NCBI GenBank assembly: GCA_902784865.1
Contig: CACZWL010000015.1
Coordinates: 46,699 to 105,575, forward strand
Length of the DNA: 58,877 nt
Reading direction: 5' to 3'
Source: an uncultured Bacteroidota bacterium
GTDB lineage: Bacteria; Bacteroidota; Bacteroidia; Bacteroidales; P3
Part shown: piece after piece, positions 31,056 to 38,591 of the stretch
Numbering within the stretch: position 1 is the first letter of the stretch
Layout of the letters: each line of letters starts with the position of its first letter
Position numbers and translations under genes: made by a program
Notes under the pieces: model-generated
The model's input: only the letters and a program-made list of their open reading frames with translations
Databases searched by the model: none
Told to the model about the DNA's origin: nothing

Positions 31056-32558
31056 TCAATTTTCACTTTTCAATTTGCTGGGGAAGCACAGGAGTAGCAG
31101 GAAGGTGATGAGGCCGTTGAGGAGCAGTATCTCGAAGCCGAAGCGGTAGCCCAGCCACTGCGGGGCATAAAGTTTTAGAACATAGCACACTACGGGCGAT
31201 GCCACTGCTATCCAAGGCACGGCGCGGTCGCGCACGCCGCGACGCGTGAAGAGGCCGAAGGCATAGAGGCCCAGCAAGGGGCCGTAGGTGAAGCCCGCCA
31301 CGTCGAAGAGCGTGTCAATCAGTGACTGCGTGTGGAACGGACGGAAGGCGATGATTACCAACAGGTAAAGCAGCGCGAAGCCGACATGGACGACACGGCG
31401 CGTCCTGGTCTGGCTAGTCTCACTAGAAGCACTAGATTTTCTAGTTACACTAGAATCTCTAGGGTCGTCGAATTTCAGGAAATCATAGCAGAAAGTGGTG
31501 GTCAGGGCCGTCAGGGTGCCGTCGGCGCTGCTGTAGCCTGCGGCCACCATGCCGAGCACGAAGCAGACGGCCGTGAAGCCACTGAGGCTGAAGGCTATGG
31601 AGGGGAAAATCTTGTCGGCAACCACTGCCCCGCCCTCGCCCACCGGCAGCGCGAACCCCGTCTGCGAGGCATAGGCCAGCAGGGCGGCGCCGAGGCTCAG
31701 GAAGAGGATGTTCACCACGATGAAAAGCAGGCTCGAGGTCATGACGTTCTTCTGCGCGTCGCGCAACGTGCGGCAGGTGAGGTTCTTCTGCATCATGTCC
31801 TGGTCGAGGCCCGTCATGGTGATGGTGATGAACATGCCGGCCACCACCTGCTTCACCCAGAACTTGGGCGCCGTGGGGTCGGTGTCGAACATGTGCGTAT
31901 AGCCCTGCTCCGACGAAAGGCGCAGCAGGTCGCCGAAGCTCATATCCAGTCGGTTAAGGATGGCGATGACCGTGGCCGCCGCCGCTACCAGCAGGAAGGT
32001 GGTCTGCAGCATATCGGTCCACACCACCGTCTTGATACCGCCGCGGAAGGTATACATTAATATAATGGCGATGAACACCACCGCCGGCACCCAGAAGGGC
32101 ACGCCCCAGGCACGGAACACAAACTCGTACAACACAAAGACCACCAGATACATACGCAACGCCGAACCCAGCAGGCGCGACACGATGAAGAACAGGGCAC
32201 CTGTCCGCTCGCTCGCCGCGCCGAAGCGCTGCTCGAGGTAGGTATAGATCGAGGTGAGGTTCAGCCGGTAGTATAACGGCAACAGAATCAGTGCAATGGC
32301 GGCATAGCCCAGCACGTAGCCTAACACTAGCGGCATGTAGGTCCAGGCGCCGCTGTAGACGCCGCCAGGCACCGACATGAAGGTCACGCCGCTGAGCGAA
32401 GCCCCCACCATGCCGTAGGCCACCACCGGCCACGGCGACCTCCGCCCGGCGCGGAAGAAGGCCTCGTTGCCCGTCGCCCCATGCCGACCCGTCAGCCACA
32501 TCACCCCGAAGAGCAGTGCCGTATAGGCCACAAAACACACTAGTATAGTCAGTTCCAT
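31056..32558 (-). CDS. Sodium:solute symporter (SSS) family transporter
   Basis: 500 residues with about 13 hydrophobic segments. The N-terminus (GVMWLTGRHGATGNEAFFRA, RSPWPVVAYGMVGASLSGVT) and GLDQDMMQKNLTCRT match the SSS family. It would take up a small solute with sodium at the inner membrane; substrate unknown. A hydrophilic insert around residues 365-385 (SSVTRKSSASSETSQTRTRR) is coded by a 9-bp CTAG repeat and is not expected in the family. It ends 60 bases before rnz, with which it may be transcribed. Confidence 0.85.
   Translation of the reverse strand: MELTILVCFVAYTALLFGVMWLTGRHGATGNEAFFRAGRRSPWPVVAYGMVGASLSGVTFMSVPGGVYSGAWTYMPLVLGYVLGYAAIALILLPLYYRLNLTSIYTYLEQRFGAASERTGALFFIVSRLLGSALRMYLVVFVLYEFVFRAWGVPFWVPAVVFIAIILMYTFRGGIKTVVWTDMLQTTFLLVAAAATVIAILNRLDMSFGDLLRLSSEQGYTHMFDTDPTAPKFWVKQVVAGMFITITMTGLDQDMMQKNLTCRTLRDAQKNVMTSSLLFIVVNILFLSLGAALLAYASQTGFALPVGEGGAVVADKIFPSIAFSLSGFTAVCFVLGMVAAGYSSADGTLTALTTTFCYDFLKFDDPRDSSVTRKSSASSETSQTRTRRVVHVGFALLYLLVIIAFRPFHTQSLIDTLFDVAGFTYGPLLGLYAFGLFTRRGVRDRAVPWIAVASPVVCYVLKLYAPQWLGYRFGFEILLLNGLITFLLLLCFPSKLKSEN
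31414..31462. repeat. 9-bp CTAG-periodic repeat inside the transporter gene
   Basis: CTAG occurs at 31414, 31423, 31432, 31441, 31450 and 31459, exactly 9 bp apart. The array is in frame and codes the Ser/Arg-rich cytoplasmic insert. Confidence 0.85.
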
Positions 32559-32584
32559 CTTTTCAAATCCGATTTACCAAAGTG

Positions 32585-32592
32585 CAAAGATA
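32585..32592 (-). promoter_or_regulatory. -7 element for the SSS transporter
   Basis: TATCTTTG on the minus strand, 27 bases before the transporter ATG. No TTTG lies exactly 19 bases upstream. Confidence 0.5.
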
Positions 32593-32657
32593 CGAAAAAA
32601 TGTCCGTCATTCCGCACGGCAGCAGAAATTATTTTTCGTCATATCGGAATTTATTCG

Positions 32658-32665
32658 TACTTTTG
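32658..32665 (+). promoter_or_regulatory. -7 element for the small lipoprotein gene
   Basis: TACTTTTG followed by C, matching TAnnTTTG, with T-rich sequence but no exact TTTG at -33. Lies about 73 bases before the lipoprotein start. Confidence 0.55.
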
Positions 32666-32737
32666 CAGCCGGAAACAACAAAATGCGCCATGAGTACGCA
32701 CAAGACTATCCAGAATAAAACATTATAATTCAATAAC

Positions 32738-32941
32738 ATGAAACGACTAAAGCCTCCCTTGCTACTGCTGACCACGCTCACCCTCACCAGCTGCTACAGC
32801 ACCTACTACGGAGTGGATGAAGAATCCGCCACCACGGCAGCAGTCGTGCTCATATTACTAACAGGCATTCTTGCAATGGCATCTGTCGTCGGATTCCTAA
32901 TATTGCGGCAGACCTCTACCCATCTCCTGGCAAAGACCTAG
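32738..32941 (+). CDS. Small lipoprotein with one membrane helix
   Basis: 67 residues. Residues 1-19 form a lipoprotein signal (basic start, LLLLTTLTL, lipobox LTSC). Residues about 33-58 are a hydrophobic helix (AAVVLILLTGILAMASVVGF). The mature part is about 48 residues. Function unknown. It is a single gene with its own promoter-like element, followed by one copy of the dispersed intergenic repeat. Confidence 0.65.
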   Translation: MKRLKPPLLLLTTLTLTSCYSTYYGVDEESATTAAVVLILLTGILAMASVVGFLILRQTSTHLLAKT

Positions 32942-33012
32942 AGAGGAAGAAGAGGATATACTTTAAACGCTGTAAATCATATCATTGCAAACGAGCCATT
33001 TTGTGGATATTT
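32940..33012 (+). repeat. Dispersed intergenic repeat, copy A
   Basis: Starts with agaggaagaagagg, then ttaaacgc, atcattgcaaac and gagccatttt. The same order of blocks recurs at 38323, 41676 and 48481. This copy is the most diverged. Confidence 0.55.
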
Positions 33013-33141
33013 TAGGGTTTGAGGGCGAAATATTTCAGGCCGTCCAACGGGTGATTTGCACTTTTTTCGCAGGGGTGGCACAATAATATAATAAAACGCG
33101 CGTTATGCGTACCAAATAATAAACGGAAAAACAGTCCAACG

Positions 33142-33921
33142 ATGAAGATAAAGACCCTCCTGGCCAGCGTGGCCATCGCACTCATCTCGCTCACCGCCAG
33201 CGCACAAAGCGGCCACGACCTGCAGGACGACGGCCTCCGCGGCACCGTCAAGCGCATCGACGCCACCATGTATGAGGCCCACTACGACCTCAACGACAAC
33301 CTCGCCCGCGGCGACCAGATGGAGCACCTCATCACCGAATACAACCAGAAAGGCCAGCGCCGCAGTCAGACCTACCTCTCTGTCGCCGAGGACATTATCT
33401 TCCGCACCCGCTACAAGCACGACGGCTTCGGACTCACCACCCTCGAACATGTCGTCGACAATCAGGACCGCGTCATCGGCCGCACCTACTACGTCTACAA
33501 TGCCGACCACCAGCTCATCGAGATGTACGTCGAAGACGCTGAGCGCCAGGTAGAAAGCCGCCTCCGCCTCAAGCACGACAAACTCGGCCGCATCGAGCAG
33601 CGCTCCTACAACGACCCCCTCAACGAAATCTACAAACGCGAGAAGTACGTCTTCAACGCCGACGGCAGCGTCAACAAGGCCGTCATCTACGACCGCTCGA
33701 AGCAGAAGGTGCAAGAGAAGCGCTGGGAGTACGACGCCCAAGGCGAACCCCTCAGCTACACCCTCTACGACTACACCGAGGACGAACCCGAGATGTTCGT
33801 CACCCTCTACGAACGCGAGTACGACAGCCACGGCAACTGGATCCGCTGCACCGAATACGAGGTCGTCGGCGACCGCAAGTTCCCCACATACACCACCGAG
33901 CGTAAGATAGAGTATTTCTAG
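33142..33921 (+). CDS. Secreted YD-repeat-like protein, function unknown
   Basis: 259 residues with a Sec signal peptide (residues 1-21, IALISLTASAQS). The mature part has short repeats with the pattern Y..DG.G(L/R).....Y.V.(D/N).(D/N)..I (TRYKHDGFGLTTLEHVVDNQ, RTYYVYNADHQLIEMYVEDA, LRLKHDKLGRIEQRSYND), resembling the YD/RHS-like repeats of secreted Bacteroidetes proteins. Probably periplasmic or surface-exposed. No enzyme motif. The next gene (era) begins 60 bases downstream. Confidence 0.65.
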   Translation: MKIKTLLASVAIALISLTASAQSGHDLQDDGLRGTVKRIDATMYEAHYDLNDNLARGDQMEHLITEYNQKGQRRSQTYLSVAEDIIFRTRYKHDGFGLTTLEHVVDNQDRVIGRTYYVYNADHQLIEMYVEDAERQVESRLRLKHDKLGRIEQRSYNDPLNEIYKREKYVFNADGSVNKAVIYDRSKQKVQEKRWEYDAQGEPLSYTLYDYTEDEPEMFVTLYEREYDSHGNWIRCTEYEVVGDRKFPTYTTERKIEYF

Positions 33922-33981
33922 AAACTCCCGCCTGCGGCGTAATCCATCACTTCCGCAAAGCGGGGCAAAAACCACAATTGT

Positions 33982-34863
33982 ATGCATCGCGCTGGTTTCG
34001 TTAACATTATCGGCAATCCAAATGTAGGGAAATCCACCCTGATGAACGCCCTCGTGGGCGAGCGGCTCAGTATCATCACCTCCAAGGCGCAGACCACGCG
34101 CAAACGGGTGATGGGCATCGTCAACGGCGACGACTTCCAGATTGTCTACACCGACACCCCCGGCATCGTCAAGCCCGCCAACAAGCTCCACGAGCAGATG
34201 CTCGGCTTCATCGGCACCGCCCTGCAGGATGCCGACCTCTTCCTCCTCGTCACCGAGGCCGGCGAAACCCTCAAGAACCGCCACATCCTCGACCGCATCA
34301 TCAACAGCGACACACCGGTATTACTCATAATCAACAAGATAGACCTATCCAACCAGCAAGCCATAGCCGAGAAGATTGCCTACTGGCAGCAGGAGATACC
34401 GCGCGCCGTGGTCATCCCCTGCTCCGCCACCGAGCGCTTCAACGTCGACCTCATCTTCGACCATATACTCCGCCTGCTGCCCGAGCACCCCGCCTTCTTC
34501 CCCAAGGACGAGCTGACCGACCGCTCCATGCGCTTCTTTGTCAGCGAGATAGTGCGCGAGAAGATACTCCTCTACTACCAGAAGGAGATACCCTACAGCT
34601 GCGAGGTGGCCGTCGAGAGCTACGAGGAGAAGGACGGCATCGACAACATCTCGTGCCTCATCTTCGTCGAGCGCGAAAGCCAGAAAGCCATCCTCATCGG
34701 CCACCAGGGCAAGGCCATCAAGAAGCTGGGCACCGAAGCCCGCAAAGACATCGAGGAGTTCACCGACAAGCGCTGCTTCCTCAGCCTCCACATCAAGGTG
34801 CTCAAGGACTGGCGCAACAGCGACCGCGCCCTGAAGAGCTTCGGATATACACTTGAAGACTAA
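33982..34863 (+). CDS. era: GTPase Era
   Basis: 293 residues. G1 GNPNVGKST (residues 11-19), G3 DTPG, G4 NKID, and a C-terminal KH domain with LIGHQGKAIKKLG. Era binds the 3' end of 16S rRNA and helps 30S subunit assembly. Length is typical. It is followed by the acyltransferase gene after 12 bases, so the two are probably co-transcribed. Confidence 0.96.
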   Translation: MHRAGFVNIIGNPNVGKSTLMNALVGERLSIITSKAQTTRKRVMGIVNGDDFQIVYTDTPGIVKPANKLHEQMLGFIGTALQDADLFLLVTEAGETLKNRHILDRIINSDTPVLLIINKIDLSNQQAIAEKIAYWQQEIPRAVVIPCSATERFNVDLIFDHILRLLPEHPAFFPKDELTDRSMRFFVSEIVREKILLYYQKEIPYSCEVAVESYEEKDGIDNISCLIFVERESQKAILIGHQGKAIKKLGTEARKDIEEFTDKRCFLSLHIKVLKDWRNSDRALKSFGYTLED

Positions 34864-34875
34864 CCGCTTAGACCC

Positions 34876-35457
34876 ATGATACAGACCCGCGACGACCTAC
34901 GCCACTACCTCGCCGAGGACCGCCGAGTGAACCTCGGCAACCTCAATCGTTCTCAGATGATTAAGGCCCGGATGAAGGACATCGGCGGCTATTCCGCCTG
35001 GCGCTTCCTCAAGGCCCTGCGCCACCTCGAATACTACATCAACAACAGCCGCCGCTCGCCTATCAACAAGTTGCTCTGCGGCTACTGGCGTCTGCGCTAC
35101 ACACGCCTCACCAAGCGCTACCGCCTCGAGATACCGCCCTTCACCACCGGCTACGGCCTCCGCATCAGCCACCTGAGTTGCGGCGGCGTGGTGTTCAGCA
35201 ACTGCACCGTGGGCAACTACCTGGACCTGCGGCAGTTCACCACCATCGGCAACAAGGGCGACAACCGCCACGAGGAGCAGCCCGTGCTGGGCGACCACGT
35301 CTTCCTCGGCTGCGGCGTGAGCATCATCGGCAACGTGCATATCGGCGACCACGCCACCATCGGCGCCGGCTCGGTGGTGGTCAAGGACATACCGGCCTAC
35401 GCCATCGCCGTGGGCAACCCTTGCCGCGTCATAGGCTCCAACGCACCCGCCCAATGA
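34876..35457 (+). CDS. Hexapeptide-repeat acyltransferase (serine acetyltransferase-like)
   Basis: 193 residues. An N-terminal helical part is followed by a left-handed beta-helix of hexapeptide repeats (ISHLSCGGVVFSNCTVGNYL, LGDHVFLGCGVSIIGNVHIG, ATIGAGSVVVKDIPAYAIAV) and the closing GNPCRVIG. It resembles CysE-type or capsule/LPS acetyltransferases. It transfers an acyl group from acyl-CoA; the substrate is not evident. Located 12 bases after era and before a strong bidirectional terminator. Confidence 0.8.
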   Translation: MIQTRDDLRHYLAEDRRVNLGNLNRSQMIKARMKDIGGYSAWRFLKALRHLEYYINNSRRSPINKLLCGYWRLRYTRLTKRYRLEIPPFTTGYGLRISHLSCGGVVFSNCTVGNYLDLRQFTTIGNKGDNRHEEQPVLGDHVFLGCGVSIIGNVHIGDHATIGAGSVVVKDIPAYAIAVGNPCRVIGSNAPAQ

Positions 35458-35486
35458 GCCGCCCGGCTAGCAGGCATAAGAAACGA

Positions 35487-35523
35487 GAGAGAGGCCTCGC
35501 TGAAGCGGGGCCTCTCTCTTTTG
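35487..35523. terminator. Bidirectional terminator between acyltransferase and rplY
   Basis: A 14-bp stem (35487-35500 with 35505-35518, one G-U pair) with a TGAA loop and a T run on the plus strand. It separates two convergent genes. Confidence 0.88.
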
Positions 35524-35544
35524 TATTCAGCTTGTATGCGCGCT

Positions 35545-36132
35545 TTACTCGGCGGCAGCCTCTTCCTCGCCGCTGGCGGCGGTGGCGCTGGCGCGGGTGC
35601 TGACGACATTCACCACCTCGCTGCTCTTGGGGTTGAGAATCTCATACTTCTCGGTGGCGATGTCCTGCACACGGATGCGCTGGGCGACGTCGAGGTTGGT
35701 GACGTCGAGCAGCACCTCGCTGGGCATGTCGCCCGGCAGGGCTTTCACCTTCAGGCGCTTCTGCTTGTAGACAAGCTTGCCGCCCTTCATGACACCCTTC
35801 GAGGTGCCGGTGGTGTGCACGGGGATAGACATGACGACGGGCTTGTCGTCGGTCAGCTCATAGAAATCGGCGTGGTAGACGATCTCGGTCACGGGGTGGA
35901 AGTCGATGTCCTTCAGCATGGCCTTGCGGGCGGTGCCATTGATGTCGATGCTCACGTAGCAGGGCTCGGGGTTGAACAGAATACGCTGGAAGGCCTTCTG
36001 TTCGACGCTGAACATCACCTGCTCGCCCTTGCCATACATGACGCAAGGCACACGGTCTTCGCGGCGCAGAGCCTTAGCATCCTTTTTCCCTACGTTCTCG
36101 CGAAGAGAACCGCTCATTGATACTATTCTCAT
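35545..36132 (-). CDS. rplY: 50S ribosomal protein L25 / Ctc
   Basis: 195 residues. The N-terminus (SGSLRENVGKKDAKALRRED) and VPCVMYGKGEQVMFSVEQKA are the L25 5S-rRNA-binding domain, and the following half is the Ctc-type beta domain. The tail is Ala/Glu-rich (ASGEEEAAAE). It lies 41 bases downstream of prs on the same strand, an arrangement (prs-ctc) known from other bacteria. It binds 5S rRNA in the large subunit. Confidence 0.93.
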   Translation of the reverse strand: MRIVSMSGSLRENVGKKDAKALRREDRVPCVMYGKGEQVMFSVEQKAFQRILFNPEPCYVSIDINGTARKAMLKDIDFHPVTEIVYHADFYELTDDKPVVMSIPVHTTGTSKGVMKGGKLVYKQKRLKVKALPGDMPSEVLLDVTNLDVAQRIRVQDIATEKYEILNPKSSEVVNVVSTRASATAASGEEEAAAE

Positions 36133-36173
36133 TTTTTTTGTGAATTTTGAATTGGTTTATAAAAATATGTTTG

Positions 36174-37160
36174 TCAATCGTTTATGCGTTTGATGACGCC
36201 TTTGCTGTGCAGGGTGGTCTCGTAGAGGTTGTCGAGGCTCTCGTAGTTCACCACGCGGCGTATGGCCTCGGCCAGCAGCCAGTCGCAGCTCAGCACGTGG
36301 ATCTTGCTGCTCTCGCGTCTCAGCGGGATGGTGTCGGTCACCACCAGTTCCTCGAGATCGGAGGCTTCCACCTTCTCGATGGCCTGTCCGCTGAGCACGG
36401 GGTGTGTGATCATGGCGCGCACACTCTTGGCGCCGCTCTGCTTGATGATGCCGGCGGCCTTGCAGATGGTGCTGCCCGTGTCGATGATGTCGTCGAGCAG
36501 TATCACATGCTTACCCTCCACGTCGCCAATCAGGCGCATCTCGCCAATCTCGTTGGGTTTGTTGCGGTGCTTGTAGCAGATGACGAAGCTGTTGTTCAGC
36601 GTCTTGGCATAGATTCCAGCACGTTTGCTGCCACCCATGTCGGGGCTGGCGAACATCACATCCTCGATGTCGAACTTCTCGCGGATATAGGGCATGAAAA
36701 TCGATGAGCCGAAGAGGTGGTCAACCGGCACATTGAAGAAGGCCTGAATCTGGTCGGCATGGAGGTCCATGGCGATGATGCGGTCCACGCCTGCCACGGT
36801 GATCATGTCGGCGATGAGCTTCGATGCGATGGGCACGTGCGGCTTGTCCTTGCGGTCCTGACGCGCGAATCCATAATAAGGGATCACGGCGACAATCTTC
36901 TGTGCCGAAGCACGCTTGGCGGCGTCGATCATCATCAGCAACTCAAAGAGGTTGTCCGTCGGCGGTATTGTGCTTTGGATAATGAAGACGATACCACCAC
37001 GGATGGTCTCCTCGTACGACGGCTGGAATTCGCCGTCGGCATACTGAAAAACGGTCGAATTACCCAGCGGAATGCCATAGATTTCCGCCACGCGACGCGC
37101 CAGATTCTCGGTGGCCCGACCGGCAAATATGAAGACCTTGTCCGAACGCTTAGTGCTCAT
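36174..37160 (-). CDS. prs: Ribose-phosphate pyrophosphokinase
   Basis: 328 residues from the ATG at 37160. Key parts: FAGRATENLARRVAEIYG, ADGEFQPSYEETIRGG, IPYYGFARQDRKDKP, MDLHADQIQAFF and the PRPP-binding loop VILLDDIIDTGSTI. It makes PRPP from ribose 5-phosphate and ATP for nucleotide, His and Trp synthesis. Length typical. A clean promoter lies upstream. Confidence 0.96.
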   Translation of the reverse strand: MSTKRSDKVFIFAGRATENLARRVAEIYGIPLGNSTVFQYADGEFQPSYEETIRGGIVFIIQSTIPPTDNLFELLMMIDAAKRASAQKIVAVIPYYGFARQDRKDKPHVPIASKLIADMITVAGVDRIIAMDLHADQIQAFFNVPVDHLFGSSIFMPYIREKFDIEDVMFASPDMGGSKRAGIYAKTLNNSFVICYKHRNKPNEIGEMRLIGDVEGKHVILLDDIIDTGSTICKAAGIIKQSGAKSVRAMITHPVLSGQAIEKVEASDLEELVVTDTIPLRRESSKIHVLSCDWLLAEAIRRVVNYESLDNLYETTLHSKGVIKRIND

Positions 37161-37226
37161 CACTTTGTTGATTTTCAGGTTTTTTATCTTATTTTCGGGG
37201 CACTTCATCCCCATGCATTTTGAGTG

Positions 37227-37257
37227 CAAAGATACATCTTTTTGTACGACTGGCAAA
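37227..37257 (-). promoter_or_regulatory. Promoter of prs-rplY
   Basis: On the minus strand TTTG (37257-37254), a 19-base spacer, then TATCTTTG (37234-37227). An exact match to the Bacteroidetes consensus. Confidence 0.85.
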
Positions 37258-37264
37258 AAAAAGT

Positions 37265-37295
37265 TTTGCCATGTCGGAAAAAGTTAGTACTTTTG
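37265..37295 (+). promoter_or_regulatory. Promoter of the tRNA-Leu gene
   Basis: TTTG at 37265-37268, a 19-base spacer, then TACTTTTG at 37288-37295, placing the start point just before the tRNA. Lies back to back with the prs promoter. Confidence 0.85.
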
Positions 37296-37313
37296 CACCC
37301 GATTTCGACACCC

Positions 37314-37396
37314 GCCCTGGTGGTGGAATGGTAGACACGATAGACTCAAAATCTGTTGCTCGCAAGGGCGTGTGGGTTCAAGTCCCACCCGGGGTA
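37314..37396 (+). tRNA. tRNA-Leu (CAA)
   Basis: 83 nt with a long variable arm. Acceptor GCCCTGG/CCGGGGT, anticodon loop CTCAAAA (anticodon CAA), and T arm GTGGG/CCCAC with loop TTCAAGT. CCA is not encoded. The minus-strand DUF6266 gene runs into its 3' part. Confidence 0.93.
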
Positions 37397-38178
37397 CTAG
37401 AAGCGCTGGATTTCAGTGCTTCTTCTGTTTTAGGGCTGCGGATGGGAAATGAGATTCTATCAGCCTCGTTCCCAGCGACTTCAGACACTTCGGCATCCTC
37501 GCCGAGGGCTATGTAGGCCGAGTGGCTGGCGCGGTCTTGGGTGTCCACGGCGAAGCCCCAGAGGCGTGTGTTGCGGGCGGTCCAGCCGTCGGGCAGCTGC
37601 AAGGCGAGGCGGCCGGCGCGCCGCTCGGCGGGCGCGGAGAGGAGGCCCTCGCGGGTATCTATATTATATATGTATACGTAGACGCGGTCGGCGCCCTTCG
37701 CCCTCGCGGCACCCCCATTCCGCTCATACTCAACGCGCAGCACATTATTCTCATCAATCCCCGCCACCGTGAAGCGCACCGGCGCGGCTGGACCCTCGGA
37801 TATCCGAATCTTCTCATAATCAACCCCTACACCACCCACACTATCCACTCCCCTCTCCCGTGGGAGAGGGGCCGGGGGTGAGGCTAGGTCGGTTCGGCAG
37901 AAGCAGCCTTTGTTCATCTTCACAAACGCATTCCCCTCCGTCATATGCCACGTTGCGGCCGTCTCTCGCAGCCCCAGCAGCAGCGCCTGGCGCGCCGACG
38001 ACGCGAAACGCACCATCTCCACAAACCACTGTCGTTCAGCCTGCTGCTTTACAGTATTGGGGTAGTTTATCTCCCTGCGGTAGGCCCTGACGACGGGCAC
38101 ACCCCGCCAGCGATAGCCCACCACAGTCCCCACCTTGCCCCGGAACGCGCCCAGGATACCTTGCTCTAGCTTTGCCAT
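37378..38178 (-). CDS. DUF6266 family protein
   Basis: 266 residues. The N-terminal 95 residues ([59 protein letters not shown]) match the DUF6266 family of Bacteroidetes. The C-terminal half is a beta-rich domain ([33 protein letters not shown]). Between them a Pro-rich insert ([13 protein letters not shown]) is coded by an intragenic palindromic repeat. The last codons and stop (TGA, 37378-37380) lie inside the T arm of tRNA-Leu, so the gene end seems to have been captured there. Function unknown. Confidence 0.8.
   Translation of the reverse strand: MAKLEQGILGAFRGKVGTVVGYRWRGVPVVRAYRREINYPNTVKQQAERQWFVEMVRFASSARQALLLGLRETAATWHMTEGNAFVKMNKGCFCRTDLASPPAPLPRERGVDSVGGVGVDYEKIRISEGPAAPVRFTVAGIDENNVLRVEYERNGGAARAKGADRVYVYIYNIDTREGLLSAPAERRAGRLALQLPDGWTARNTRLWGFAVDTQDRASHSAYIALGEDAEVSEVAGNEADRISFPIRSPKTEEALKSSASSTPGGT
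37848..37883. repeat. Intragenic palindromic repeat of the TPGPSP type
   Basis: A perfect 10-bp inverted repeat (CCCCTCTCCC, GT, GGGAGAGGGG, 37850-37871) followed by GCCGGGGGTGAGG. This is the widespread element that codes TPGPSP-like peptides in one frame; here it is in frame and codes a Pro-rich insert of the DUF6266 protein. Confidence 0.8.
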
Positions 38179-38211
38179 AGATGCTTGATTTTGGTTGTTT
38201 TATGTTTTTTT

Positions 38212-38269
38212 CTGGTTTTTCTAGATTTTCTAGATTTTCTAGATTTTCTGGTTTTTCTAGATTTTCTAG
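38212..38269. repeat. 9-bp CTAGATTTT tandem repeat
   Basis: Seven units with CTAG or CTGG at 38212, 38221, 38230, 38239, 38248, 38257 and 38266, exactly 9 bp apart. It lies in the gap of about 410 bases between the DUF6266 and korA genes, which otherwise holds copy B of the dispersed repeat and the korA promoter and no convincing gene. Confidence 0.88.
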
Positions 38270-38322
38270 AACCCTTCTCTCTCCAATAACGCTGCCGTTC
38301 CCGGTTTATTGCCCCCGCTCTC

Positions 38323-38420
38323 CTACCATGGAAGAAGAGAGGAAGAAGAGGGTTGCCTTAAAGCGCACGCTATCAACCGTTTATACAGGTGCCATTTTTG
38401 CAAAAAAAATTAAAAAAAAC
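38323..38420 (+). repeat. Dispersed intergenic repeat, copy B
   Basis: Contains accatggaagaagagaggaa, gaagagggt, cgctatcaaccgttta, and gccatttttgc, the same blocks in the same order as copies C and D. A related stretch may extend to about 38505 (cgcccgcgacataa). Confidence 0.75.
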
Positions 38421-38517
38421 AGAAAAAATTTCAAAAAAATCCCCCCTTCGCGCCCCGCTGCCACCCCGCCTTGCACCGCCCGCGACATAATCAACTGGGC
38501 GCGGTGGATAAAATATT

Positions 38518-38548
38518 TTTGTCGGGTTGTTTTTATTTTGTACCTTTG
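38518..38548 (+). promoter_or_regulatory. Promoter of korA-korB
   Basis: TTTG at 38518-38521, a 19-base spacer, then TACCTTTG at 38541-38548. An exact consensus match, 43 bases before the korA start. Confidence 0.85.
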
Positions 38549-38591
38549 CACCGTGAAAATGTAAGGACAAAAGTACAAATAAACTCATATC

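Noticed and set aside
30997-31059. Longer start for RNase Z
   Set aside because: The added residues come from the 7-bp repeat; the ATG at 30996 begins with the family-like MILTILGSGAAL.
38181-38564. ORF coding SGFSRFSRFSRFSG repeats
   Set aside because: Translation of the 9-bp CTAGATTTT array; no start context and not protein-like downstream.
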